Part shown: positions 6,784 through 12,500 of the stretch, piece after piece
Numbering within the stretch: the first letter of the stretch is position 1
Layout: each line of letters opens with the position of its first letter
Assembly (NCBI GenBank): GCA_003660905.1
Contig: QMVB01000023.1
Coordinates: 1-12,500 of the forward strand
Direction of reading: 5' to 3'
Length of the DNA stretch: 12,500 nucleotides
DNA from: Candidatus Nanohalarchaeota archaeon
GTDB taxonomy: Archaea; EX4484-52
Notes under the pieces: model-generated
What the model was told of the DNA's origin: nothing
Databases searched by the model: none
Seen by the model: only the letters and a program-made list of their open reading frames with translations
Position numbers and translations under genes: made by a program

Positions 6784-7842
6784 ATGATTGGAAAAAAATG
6801 CAAATACTGCGGAAATGATGAGATACGAACAGATAATGTCCGTGGAATAGTGTATTGCACTAAATGTGGAGCAATTTTAGAGGAAAATGAAATAGATAAT
6901 CAGGCAGAATGGCGTTCTTTTAGTTCTGAGCAGCAATCTTCACGGACGAGAACCGGCGCCCCTATTACATTTACAAAGCACAACAAAGGAATTTCAACTG
7001 AAATAGGCAAAGGAAATGCAGAAATGTACAAATTGACCTCCAAGAAGAGGAATCAATATTACCGACTGAGAAAATGGAACAAGAGAATAATGAATTCAAA
7101 GGAAAGAAACCTGAATTATTCTTTGGCTGAACTTGAGAGGCAGGTTTCCTACCTGATGCTTCCAAAATCAATCCATGAAGAAGTTGCGCGATTGTATGAA
7201 AAAGCAGTGAAAAAAGGGGTTGTGAGAGGGAGATCCATAGAATCTATAATTACTGCGCTAATCTATGCTGTTGCGAGAAGCTACGGTGTCCCGAGAACCA
7301 TTTCAGAACTCTCTGCTGCATCAGGAATAGAAAAAAGAGAAATAGGAAGAGCATACAGGTATATCTCAAGACAGCTTAGCCTAAAAATCCTTCCTGCTAC
7401 ATCAAAGCAATACATTTCCCGCTTTGTATCTCTGCTTGGTCTTGACGGCAAAGTAGAGGCAAGGGCAAAAGACATTGTCGAAAAAACAAAAGATTCAAAA
7501 ATTATTTCCGGCAAAGGACCTACCGGCGTTGCTGCCGCAGCAATATACATCGCGGCTGTACTGGAAGGAAGAAAACAAACGCAAAGAGATATAGCCGATA
7601 TTGTTGGAGTCACAGAAGTAACAATAAGAAACAGGTACAAAGACCTTATAAAATCCCTCGGAATTGAGGATCAGATAGAAAAAATATCAAATGAAGAGGA
7701 AAAAAATGAAGAGGAAGACGATGAATTTCCGAAAAAAAGGAAAAGAAAGAAGATAATCTCAAAATTCAAAACAAGCCAGTTGATTCATAAAAATCCTGTT
7801 GAAGAAGAAGTTTCCTATATAGATGCCCAAAACGAAGAATAA
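6784..7842 (+). CDS. tfb: Transcription initiation factor B (TFB, TFIIB homologue)
   Basis: TFB binds the TBP-TATA complex and the BRE, and recruits and positions RNA polymerase. In order, numbered from the chosen ATG: an N-terminal zinc ribbon (CKYC at 6-9 and CTKC at 25-28); a B-reader/linker region (AEWRSFSSEQQ, then RTRTGAPIT and KGISTEIG, about 41-75); and two cyclin-fold repeats (about 115-200 and 208-295), the second with ADIVGVTEVTIRNRY, the BRE-recognition helix-turn-helix. The C-terminal 60 residues go beyond the usual fold: an acidic run (NEEEKNEEEDDE) followed by a basic KKRKRKK cluster. ATG 6784 is chosen because TATA box 2 lies 27 bp upstream and the zinc ribbon then starts within six residues. 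ATG 6760 would add MFVLDGKI and needs TATA box 1. It follows the pilus platform gene and is 20 bp from the prepilin peptidase gene, with which it is probably co-transcribed. Confidence 0.94.
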   Translation: MIGKKCKYCGNDEIRTDNVRGIVYCTKCGAILEENEIDNQAEWRSFSSEQQSSRTRTGAPITFTKHNKGISTEIGKGNAEMYKLTSKKRNQYYRLRKWNKRIMNSKERNLNYSLAELERQVSYLMLPKSIHEEVARLYEKAVKKGVVRGRSIESIITALIYAVARSYGVPRTISELSAASGIEKREIGRAYRYISRQLSLKILPATSKQYISRFVSLLGLDGKVEARAKDIVEKTKDSKIISGKGPTGVAAAAIYIAAVLEGRKQTQRDIADIVGVTEVTIRNRYKDLIKSLGIEDQIEKISNEEEKNEEEDDEFPKKRKRKKIISKFKTSQLIHKNPVEEEVSYIDAQNEE

Positions 7843-7862
7843 AGCAGACAAAAGCAAATATT

Positions 7863-8738
7863 ATGGCAGTTTCCCTTTTTCTCCTCTTTGCATCTGTTGC
7901 ATTGATAGGAAGTGCGCTTGGAAGCTATTATGACCTGAAAACAAGTGAAATCCCAGATAAAGTTCCGATAGGCATTTCCCTAATGGGGCTTATCCTCTAT
8001 ATTCTTGATTTTTTTATAAACAAGAATACTTTCCCTTTTGTTTCAATAATTTCAGTTTGCGGCTTTTTTCTGGTTTGCGGCTATGTTCTTTTCTGGCTCG
8101 CGCAATGGGGAGAAGCAGATGTGCTTATATTGGTATCGCTCGGTGTTCTTTTGCCCTATCTGTTTTCTATCCCGAATAATTTTCACAGTGCAATGATGTT
8201 TGCAGGAGTATTTATGGGCATCTCTTTTGCAGTAGGCGGGATTTATTCAGTTGTATTCAGCATAATTATAATGGTAAAAAACAAAAAAACAAATGCCTTT
8301 GCAAAGTATATATTGAAGGAAAAAAACCAGCTCCACAGCATTTTTTGCTTCCTTATTTTAGGAACTGTGCTTTACATTTACGCCTGCTTGAAGCAAATGC
8401 ATTACCTGGAACTTCTTACTGTAGAATTGCTCGTTTTCATCCCTTTTTTCTACATGCTTATAAAATTCGCAAAATTCGCAGATGAGTTTGTCTACAGGAA
8501 AAAAATAAAGACAACAGAGCTTGTTGAGGGAGATGTAATTGCGCAGAAAATAAAGGAATTAAAAATAAATGGAAAACGCTATGAAGGCATAGTTGAAGAA
8601 GATGTAAAAAAAATAAAAAAAATCCTTAAATATGTCTATGTAAAGGATGGAGTCAGGTATGCGCCGGTGTTTTTTTTAACAATACTGCTTTTCCTCGCTA
8701 TCTGGAAGTCTTACCTGGCAATGTATTTTCCCGTATAA
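7863..8738 (+). CDS. Archaeal prepilin/preflagellin peptidase (A24 family, FlaK/PibD-like)
   Basis: Membrane aspartic peptidase that removes the short positively charged leader from type IV pilin-like precursors. The two catalytic aspartates are visible: D24 in YYDLKTSEIPD and D86 in WGEADVLIL, with a spacing (62 residues) almost the same as in characterised archaellin peptidases. About six hydrophobic segments are seen: 1-20, 38-52, 59-80, 87-138, 160-195 and a C-terminal one (about 265-290). Between the last two lies a soluble part with TTELVEGDVIAQKI and YEGIVEEDVKKIKK (about 215-250), as in archaeal members. The 20-bp gap after tfb has no TATA box, which suggests one operon with tfb. The gene ends 6 bp before the convergent peptidase gene. 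Together with the platform protein it implies that the cell makes processed pilins encoded elsewhere. Confidence 0.88.
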   Translation: MAVSLFLLFASVALIGSALGSYYDLKTSEIPDKVPIGISLMGLILYILDFFINKNTFPFVSIISVCGFFLVCGYVLFWLAQWGEADVLILVSLGVLLPYLFSIPNNFHSAMMFAGVFMGISFAVGGIYSVVFSIIIMVKNKKTNAFAKYILKEKNQLHSIFCFLILGTVLYIYACLKQMHYLELLTVELLVFIPFFYMLIKFAKFADEFVYRKKIKTTELVEGDVIAQKIKELKINGKRYEGIVEEDVKKIKKILKYVYVKDGVRYAPVFFLTILLFLAIWKSYLAMYFPV

Positions 8739-8744
8739 ACTACT

Positions 8745-9803
8745 TTATAACCGCTCAATCCTTCTTTTTCTCATTACGACAACATCCTCGAGTCTTACGC
8801 CAAATTTGCCTTTCACATAAATTCCCGGCTCTATTGTAAAGACCATGTTTTCCTCCACCTTGCATGCCTCAGCATAAGAGGGGTACTCATGCACCTGTAT
8901 TCCTATCCCGTGCCCGAGAGAATGAAAATTGGAGAAACTGGACTTTGAATAATTTTTTTCCAAAAAAGAAACCGCAATGTCTGTTATTTTGCCAAAAGAA
9001 ATTCCGGGCCTTATGAATTCATCCATCATGTCCTGAAGTTCTTCCAAAGCAGAATATGCTTTTCTCATGGAAGCGTCTGCCTGCGAAGAAAAAAACATTC
9101 TTGTCATGTCTGAATTGTAATGATTGAAATTAAGCCCAAAATCCAGCATAATGCATTTTTTTGCAATATAATCAGAAGGCAGGTGATGGATAAATCCTGC
9201 GTTTTCGTCCGCAGCCGCAAGCGTGTCGAAGGCATTTGTGCACTCATATTCCAGTATTGCAATGTCTATCTTCTTTTGCAGTTGTCTCTCTTTCAAACCA
9301 AACAATCCTTTGCTCTGCTTTTCTAAATCAGAGATAATCTCTCTCTGAAGTCCGCATGCTGTTTTTATGCTTTTTATCTCCTCATCTGACTTTATGCTCC
9401 TCAATTTGAAAATATCTGCGGTAATGTCCTCAAATTCAATAGACTTGTATTTTGCCTTTAATTTTTTGTAAGATGCAAAAGAGAATCCTTCATCGATTCC
9501 GATTTTGATTTTTTTATTTTCAAACAAAACCATTTTCTTTGTCAGTTTTTTCACTTCAAATGGCGTTTTGCCTTCAACGGGAAAGGAAGCACATAAGCAA
9601 TCCTGTGCTTTTTGAGAAAGAGGGTTCGATATAATCAGGATGACCGGCTCGAGAAACCAGATGCCTGTAAAATAAAATATGTTTGCCTGGGTTGTGTTTC
9701 CTGCTTCTCCATTATAATGCAGGAACAGGGCATCTGTTTTTTTCTTTGAAAGAATTTTTTTTATCCTGCTTATCCTGTTTTTGAGTTCTGCAATATTTGC
9801 CAT
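8745..9803 (-). CDS. pepQ: M24 family metallopeptidase, Xaa-Pro dipeptidase/aminopeptidase-like
   Basis: Probable cytoplasmic peptidase cleaving Xaa-Pro bonds in peptide turnover. The 352-residue protein has a creatinase-like N-terminal domain (about 1-135) and a pita-bread catalytic domain (about 140-352). All five metal ligands of the family are present: D221 (LDFGLNFNHYNSDMTR), D232, H298 (HSLGHGIGIQVHE), E325 (TIEPGIY) and E339 (GVRLED). The length is typical of archaeal PepQ. The ATG at 9801-9803 has a TATA-like element (9823-9833, minus strand) 25 bp upstream. It is convergent with the prepilin peptidase gene and divergent from the small NrdD-tail gene. PepQ versus a broader-specificity aminopeptidase cannot be settled from motifs; methionine aminopeptidase is unlikely given the N-terminal domain. 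Confidence 0.88.
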   Translation of the reverse strand: MANIAELKNRISRIKKILSKKKTDALFLHYNGEAGNTTQANIFYFTGIWFLEPVILIISNPLSQKAQDCLCASFPVEGKTPFEVKKLTKKMVLFENKKIKIGIDEGFSFASYKKLKAKYKSIEFEDITADIFKLRSIKSDEEIKSIKTACGLQREIISDLEKQSKGLFGLKERQLQKKIDIAILEYECTNAFDTLAAADENAGFIHHLPSDYIAKKCIMLDFGLNFNHYNSDMTRMFFSSQADASMRKAYSALEELQDMMDEFIRPGISFGKITDIAVSFLEKNYSKSSFSNFHSLGHGIGIQVHEYPSYAEACKVEENMVFTIEPGIYVKGKFGVRLEDVVVMRKRRIERL

Positions 9804-9822
9804 CGTGTATAAAGTATATGTG

Positions 9823-9833
9823 AATTATTAAAT
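9823..9833 (-). promoter_or_regulatory. TATA-like element of the pepQ-like gene
   Basis: On the minus strand it reads ATTTAATAATT, centred about 25 bp upstream of the ATG at 9803. This is consistent with a leaderless message. Confidence 0.45.
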
Positions 9834-9852
9834 ACTATGGACGCAACAAAAA

Positions 9853-9893
9853 AATCTTGCAGATTAAATTTAGATACAATTTATAGCAAGATT
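9853..9893. repeat. two-tier inverted repeat (hairpin) in the pepQ / nrdD-tail gap
   Basis: AATCTTGC (9853-9860) is perfectly complementary to GCAAGATT (9886-9893). Nested inside, TAAATT (9865-9870) pairs with AATTTA (9878-9883) around the 7-nt loop TAGATAC. The result is 14 base pairs with one 4x2 internal loop. It lies outside the two TATA boxes: its near edges are 20 bp beyond the leftward one (9833) and 28 bp before the rightward one (9922). An operator, a transcribed small RNA, or a relic are all possible; no known RNA family or operator is recognised. Confidence 0.5.
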
Positions 9894-9914
9894 ATTTCCT
9901 GTTATTTAATTAAA

Positions 9915-9930
9915 CCGAAACATATATATT
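9915..9930 (+). promoter_or_regulatory. BRE/TATA promoter of the small NrdD-tail gene
   Basis: A purine-rich CCGAAA (9915-9920), a possible BRE, is followed by CATATATATT (9921-9930). The TATA centre is about 25 bp upstream of ATG 9951. This fixes that ATG as the start and argues against an in-frame extension back to 9837. Confidence 0.6.
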
Positions 9931-9950
9931 CTTTACATTCATATATCTGC

Positions 9951-10094
9951 ATGGAAACAAAAAAAGAAAATGTATGCGGACAACCATGCGAAGTCTATAG
10001 CAGAGTAGTAGGATATTACCGTCCGGTTCAGAACTGGAATAAGGGCAAGACAGAAGAATTCAAGGACAGGATTGTTTTCAAGAAAAACGAATAA
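9951..10094 (+). CDS. stand-alone NrdD C-terminal (glycyl-radical tail) small protein
   Basis: The 47-residue product is almost entirely the C-terminal signature of anaerobic (class III) ribonucleoside-triphosphate reductase. CEVYSRVVGYYRPVQNWN begins at residue 13, followed by KGKTEEFKDR. In NrdD this tail carries the glycine that becomes the stable radical; here the candidate is G21 in RVVGYYR. Only two cysteines remain (C9, C13) of the four that bind zinc in full NrdD. None of the roughly 600-residue barrel with the active-site cysteines is present or recognisable nearby, and the gene has its own BRE/TATA promoter, so it is a free-standing gene rather than a truncated end. By analogy with YfiD/GrcA, which replaces the damaged radical domain of pyruvate formate-lyase, it could be a spare part for NrdD; that is inference. 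The hairpin at 9853-9893 lies upstream. Confidence 0.85.
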   Translation: METKKENVCGQPCEVYSRVVGYYRPVQNWNKGKTEEFKDRIVFKKNE

Positions 10095-10171
10095 TCTTCC
10101 CGGCATTAAACTGTAAAAACTATTTGACAAAGCGCTGCTCCGCTCACATCTAATATAACAATTGCATCTTG

Positions 10172-10177
10172 AAAAAA
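10172..10177 (-). terminator. T6 tract after the ACT-domain gene
   Basis: The minus strand reads TGATTTTTTC beginning within 4 bp after the stop of the leftward ACT-domain gene. A single T6 run is a weak archaeal terminator candidate. Confidence 0.3.
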
Positions 10178-10181
10178 TCAT

Positions 10182-10820
10182 TTAGAATTTTAAAAAATCA
10201 ATTGACTTGTTTATATTCTTTGCCTCTATTATAAAAATGGTGTCAGTCCAGCATGAAAAAAGTTCCACTATATTTACTCCATTCTCGGCAAATAAATCTG
10301 CCAGATACGAAATAACGCCGGTGATTTCCTCAATCTCCTTTGGAGATTTAAAATTAATCAAAACCAACTCTTTGTTGTGCCTGATTATATTTGCATCAAA
10401 CCTGTTTTTTATCAAACCGGAATATTTTTCCTGTATTATCAACGTATAATTATCTGATCCCTCCAGGCAGGAAAATACCCCTGATTCTCTTCTGATATTT
10501 TTTTGGATTTCATCAATCTTATTCATATCTATGCCTTTTGAAAGAACAAAAACATTAATCTTATTCTTTATATTCATCTCGGACTCTGTCAGCAAATCTA
10601 TGATTTTCTTTTCATAAACATTTTCTCCATCAAGTTTTTTATGCAATCTTCTTGCTGCCACAAGGATTGCTTCTTTGGATGTCTTCTTTTCTATATTTGC
10701 CTCTTTAGCAATATGCCTGGCTAAAGAAGAATAATTTATCAGATCTTTTTTAAGGCAATTTTTGATATATGGATGTTTGTTGATATATTCATTTGTCAAT
10801 TCAGCTGTTGTTTTTTCCAT
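10182..10820 (-). CDS. putative HTH + ACT-domain regulatory protein
   Basis: A 212-residue protein with no catalytic motif. Residues 1-65 are helical (EYINKHPYIKNCLK, INYSSLARHIAKEANI, KEAILVAARRLHKKL) and could form a winged helix-turn-helix. Residues 83-148 alternate strand and helix and could be a degenerate ACT-like repeat. Residues 150-210 fit an ACT domain well: a strand (ELVLINF), then EITGVISYLADLFAENGVNIVELFS with the typical Gly before the helix and the NI...E after it, then a strand ending in FIIEA. ACT domains usually bind amino acids and adjust enzymes or regulators. Archaeal HTH-ACT proteins are generally annotated only as predicted regulators of amino-acid metabolism. The ATG at 10818-10820 lies 24 bp from a TATA box shared with the divergent small ORF and acetyltransferase genes. 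That neighbour belongs to the N-acetylglutamate synthase type, so an amino-acid theme is possible but unproven. Confidence 0.7.
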   Translation of the reverse strand: MEKTTAELTNEYINKHPYIKNCLKKDLINYSSLARHIAKEANIEKKTSKEAILVAARRLHKKLDGENVYEKKIIDLLTESEMNIKNKINVFVLSKGIDMNKIDEIQKNIRRESGVFSCLEGSDNYTLIIQEKYSGLIKNRFDANIIRHNKELVLINFKSPKEIEEITGVISYLADLFAENGVNIVELFSCWTDTIFIIEAKNINKSIDFLKF

Positions 10821-10838
10821 GCATCTAAAAGAAAACAG

Positions 10839-10850
10839 TATATATAAATA
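10839..10850. promoter_or_regulatory. TATA element between ACT-domain gene and small ORF
   Basis: TATATATAAATA, centred at 10844.5, lies 24.5 bp from the leftward ATG (10820) and 28.5 bp from the rightward ATG (10873). It reads as a TATA box on both strands and is the only good candidate in the 52-bp gap. Confidence 0.5.
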
Positions 10851-10872
10851 TTGCTTTTTTTTATTTTATTCA

Positions 10873-10995
10873 ATGAGCGCCTCTGCCCCAAACAAAACAT
10901 ATTCTTTGCTTTCTGTCCTGTACAGAACATCAATAATATATTCTCTGACAGGATTTAATATTGCAGAACAGGCATCCAAATTGATCATAATATGA
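10873..10995 (+). CDS. hypothetical 40-residue protein overlapping the acetyltransferase start
   Basis: A 40-codon frame (MSASAPNKTYSLLSVL ... ending KLIII) not assigned to any family. Three things support it as real: a TATA box 28 bp before its ATG, codon use like the neighbouring genes (AGA for Arg, AAA for Lys, ATA common), and a stop overlapping the next gene's start as ATGA (10992-10995), the usual layout of translationally coupled genes. It has no signal peptide or cysteines, with a mildly hydrophobic middle and end. It could also be the 5' end of a longer gene now frameshifted against the acetyltransferase, since joining the two would give about 190 residues. Chance occurrence is not excluded. 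Confidence 0.45.
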   Translation: MSASAPNKTYSLLSVLYRTSIIYSLTGFNIAEQASKLIII

Positions 10996-11453
10996 AGTAT
11001 ATTAAATTTAATTCATTTAAGGCTATATCAAAAGAAAAATTCAAGGGATTGATAAAGTCGGGATTTGAAAAAAAATTAGTCGATGATTATTTTGAATACA
11101 CTATGCCAAAATATATTTATATCGCCTGCCATAACAATCAATATTGCGGGGCAATTGTCGCAGAAGAAATAAATCCCGGATTAATATATCTCGACAAAAT
11201 AGTCACAAAAAAAGAGCATCAAAGGAACGGAATTTTCAAAAATCTATGGGCTATGCTGGATTGCAAAAAGAAAGTATTGTGGCGGACTAAGGCAAATAAT
11301 CAGATAAACTCTTTTTATATTAATCATTGCACAGGAATGCAAAAAACAGGAAAATGGATTATTTACTGGAAGGGGCTTAATCCTGAAGACATTAGAGATG
11401 GAATAAAATACGCTATTGGCAAAAAGCAGACATTAATGCAGCAGGGATTATAA
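10992..11453 (+). CDS. stand-alone NAT-domain N-acetyltransferase (N-acetylglutamate synthase type)
   Basis: A 153-residue GNAT-fold protein. Its pattern resembles the NAT domain found at the C-terminus of N-acetylglutamate synthases and synthase/kinases rather than ordinary GNATs. Visible elements are FKGLIKSGFEKKLVDDYFE (about 17-35), IYLDKIVTKKEHQRNGIFKNLW (65-86, the acetyl-CoA loop), VLWRTKANNQINSFY (95-109) and GKWIIYWKGL (120-129). The W-R-(T/S)-...-N...N.(F/W)Y and W...W.GL features are typical of that domain, which transfers acetyl from acetyl-CoA to the amino group of glutamate. The amino-acid-kinase domain normally in front is absent. The acetyl-CoA loop QRNGIF has F where a small residue is usual in QxxGxG/A, so activity is uncertain. 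The start overlaps the 40-codon ORF (ATGA), suggesting coupled translation. The substrate is unproven; glutamate is only the family-based guess. Confidence 0.75.
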   Translation: MKYIKFNSFKAISKEKFKGLIKSGFEKKLVDDYFEYTMPKYIYIACHNNQYCGAIVAEEINPGLIYLDKIVTKKEHQRNGIFKNLWAMLDCKKKVLWRTKANNQINSFYINHCTGMQKTGKWIIYWKGLNPEDIRDGIKYAIGKKQTLMQQGL

Positions 11454-11456
11454 AGC

Positions 11457-11487
11457 AAATATAAATTTAAAATATTCTTTTATATTT
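11457..11487 (+). promoter_or_regulatory. AT-rich promoter region of rad50 with inverted repeat
   Basis: The 40-bp gap before rad50 is almost pure A+T. ATATAAATTT at 11459-11468 is a TATA candidate about 30 bp from the ATG at 11494. AAATATAAA (11457-11465) and TTTATATTT (11479-11487) are perfect inverted repeats 13 bp apart. In such biased sequence this may be chance. Confidence 0.4.
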
Positions 11488-11493
11488 AAATTT

Positions 11494-12500
11494 ATGATTT
11501 TAAAGAAATTGTTTTTGAAAAACATACGCATCTTTGAAGAAGAAACTATTAATTTTCCAAGAGGCGTTGTGCTGCTTGAAGGAGACATCGGCAGCGGAAA
11601 AACAACAATACTAAAATCAATAGAATTTGCGCTTTTCGGAGCAGGACCAAATCTGCGCGCCTCTACACTTTTGAAAAAAGGGCAGACCTCTGCCTCGGTC
11701 AATTTGCTGATGGAAATAGACGGGAAAAGCATCATGATAAAAAGAGGCCTGAAAAAAAATACCGGCGGCGAAATCGTCCAGACAAAAAGCGAACTGACAA
11801 TAGGCAACATGTCTTACCTGTGCAGCCCTAAAGAGATGCGCTCAAAAATAATAGCTCTCCTCAACTACCCGGCGGATATGATTACAAAAAACCCCGCTCT
11901 TCTTTTTAGATACACTGTCTACAATCCGCAGGAAGAGACAAAGCAAATCCTGAGAATGAAAAAAGAAGAGAGAAGCGATATTTTCGGAAAGATATTTTCA
12001 ACAGACCAATACAAGCAAATCAAAGAAAACGCCATTGTATTCAAAAAAAGCATAAGGGAAGAAGGAGATTACTTAAGAGGTGTTTTCAACAATCTTGTTG
12101 AATACAAAAGCCGGGAAAAAACGCAAAAGCAGGAATTGAAGGAACTTGAAAAGAAAACAAAGGCAGAAGAAGAGCAGGCAGGCAAATTGCGCAATGAAGT
12201 TGATTCAATAAATAAAAAATACGAAACCCTTGTAAGGGAAGAAGCAAGATTTAATGAAATAAAAAGAAAATGCGAAATTCAAAACAGCCTGCACAATGAA
12301 AAAAACCAGTATCTTGCTGAACTCAAAGAAAGGGAGGAATGCGAAAAAAAATCCATTGAAAAAATACAATCCCAGATAAAAGAAATTCCTTTTGCAGAAA
12401 GCAAAAAATTCGACAGAAGTGAAATCTCTCTGCTAAACGAGAGGAAAAGGGAAAAGGAAAAGCAAATTGAAGAGCACAGCGATGCAAAAAAAGAAATCCA
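11494..12500 (+). CDS. rad50: DNA double-strand break repair ATPase Rad50 (5' part, runs off the window)
   Basis: Rad50 is the SMC-like ATPase that works with the Mre11 nuclease to tether and process double-strand DNA breaks. The 335 codons visible contain the N-terminal ATPase lobe: LKNIRIFEEETINFP (8-22), Walker A GDIGSGKTT (30-38), SIEFALFGAG (42-51) and the Q-loop VYNPQEETKQIL (142-153, Q146). A long charged heptad-rich stretch from about residue 190, rich in K and E, begins the coiled coil. The CXXC zinc hook, the second coiled-coil arm, the signature motif and Walker B all lie beyond the right edge. The ATG at 11494 follows an AT-rich TATA region, consistent with a leaderless start. Mre11, often directly upstream of rad50 in archaea, is not there. 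The preceding gene is the acetyltransferase, 40 bp away. Confidence 0.92.
   Translation, partial: MILKKLFLKNIRIFEEETINFPRGVVLLEGDIGSGKTTILKSIEFALFGAGPNLRASTLLKKGQTSASVNLLMEIDGKSIMIKRGLKKNTGGEIVQTKSELTIGNMSYLCSPKEMRSKIIALLNYPADMITKNPALLFRYTVYNPQEETKQILRMKKEERSDIFGKIFSTDQYKQIKENAIVFKKSIREEGDYLRGVFNNLVEYKSREKTQKQELKELEKKTKAEEEQAGKLRNEVDSINKKYETLVREEARFNEIKRKCEIQNSLHNEKNQYLAELKEREECEKKSIEKIQSQIKEIPFAESKKFDRSEISLLNERKREKEKQIEEHSDAKKEI

Noticed and set aside
9837..9950. In-frame 38-codon N-terminal extension of the NrdD-tail protein
   Set aside because: It would contain the hairpin and the BRE/TATA promoter of the gene, its translation does not resemble NrdD, and ATG 9951 is correctly spaced from the TATA box.
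10095..10181. Possible small RNA or terminator hairpin (AGCG...CGCT) after the NrdD-tail gene
   Set aside because: The stem is only four base pairs and no T-tract follows on the plus strand.
11448..11810. 120-codon leftward ORF over the start of rad50
   Set aside because: Antisense to the Walker A region of rad50; no motif and an unusual Ser/Phe-rich composition.
1..12500. CRISPR arrays, insertion sequences, integrase genes or attachment sites
   Set aside because: No regularly spaced direct repeats, transposase or integrase motifs, or terminal inverted repeats were seen. The tRNA-His 3' end is not duplicated in the window.

Overview
The window looks archaeal and AT-rich, with tightly packed genes. 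Evidence: an archaeal transcription factor B, endonuclease Q, Rad50, RtcB RNA ligase, a FlaK/PibD-type prepilin peptidase with a PilC/ArlJ-type membrane platform, a tRNA-His without encoded CCA, TATA boxes about 25-28 bp upstream of most starts, and almost no Shine-Dalgarno sites. Most messages are probably leaderless. The lineage cannot be fixed from the sequence alone; a small-genome (DPANN-like) archaeon is a reasonable guess.

Left part (1-3233): rtcB (RNA ligase) and an MscS-type mechanosensitive channel gene both read leftward. A tRNA-His(GTG) gene lies divergent from the channel gene. Just after the tRNA is a broken 5' fragment of rtcA (RNA 3'-phosphate cyclase), about 55 codons long and frameshifted, so one RNA end-processing enzyme is intact here and another is a relic.

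Middle (3234-8738): endonuclease Q (leftward) and a large two-domain type IV pilus platform protein (rightward) diverge from a 50-bp gap with one self-complementary TATA box exactly midway between the two start codons. The platform gene is followed by transcription factor B, which has two palindromic TATA boxes in tandem, and 20 bp later by the prepilin peptidase. This is a pilus-biogenesis cluster with a general transcription factor inside it. No pilus ATPase or pilin gene is in the window.

Right part (8739-12500): an M24 Xaa-Pro-peptidase-like gene reads leftward. Divergent from it is a 47-residue protein that is essentially only the C-terminal glycyl-radical tail of an anaerobic ribonucleotide reductase (NrdD), with a strong inverted repeat in the gap between them. 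Next come a leftward HTH/ACT-domain regulator and, rightward, a 40-codon small ORF overlapping (ATGA) a stand-alone acetyltransferase domain of the N-acetylglutamate synthase type. The window ends inside a rad50 gene.

Most worth a second look: the free-standing NrdD tail and the hairpin before it, the rtcA relic beside tRNA-His, and the repeated use of palindromic, centrally placed TATA elements between divergent genes.
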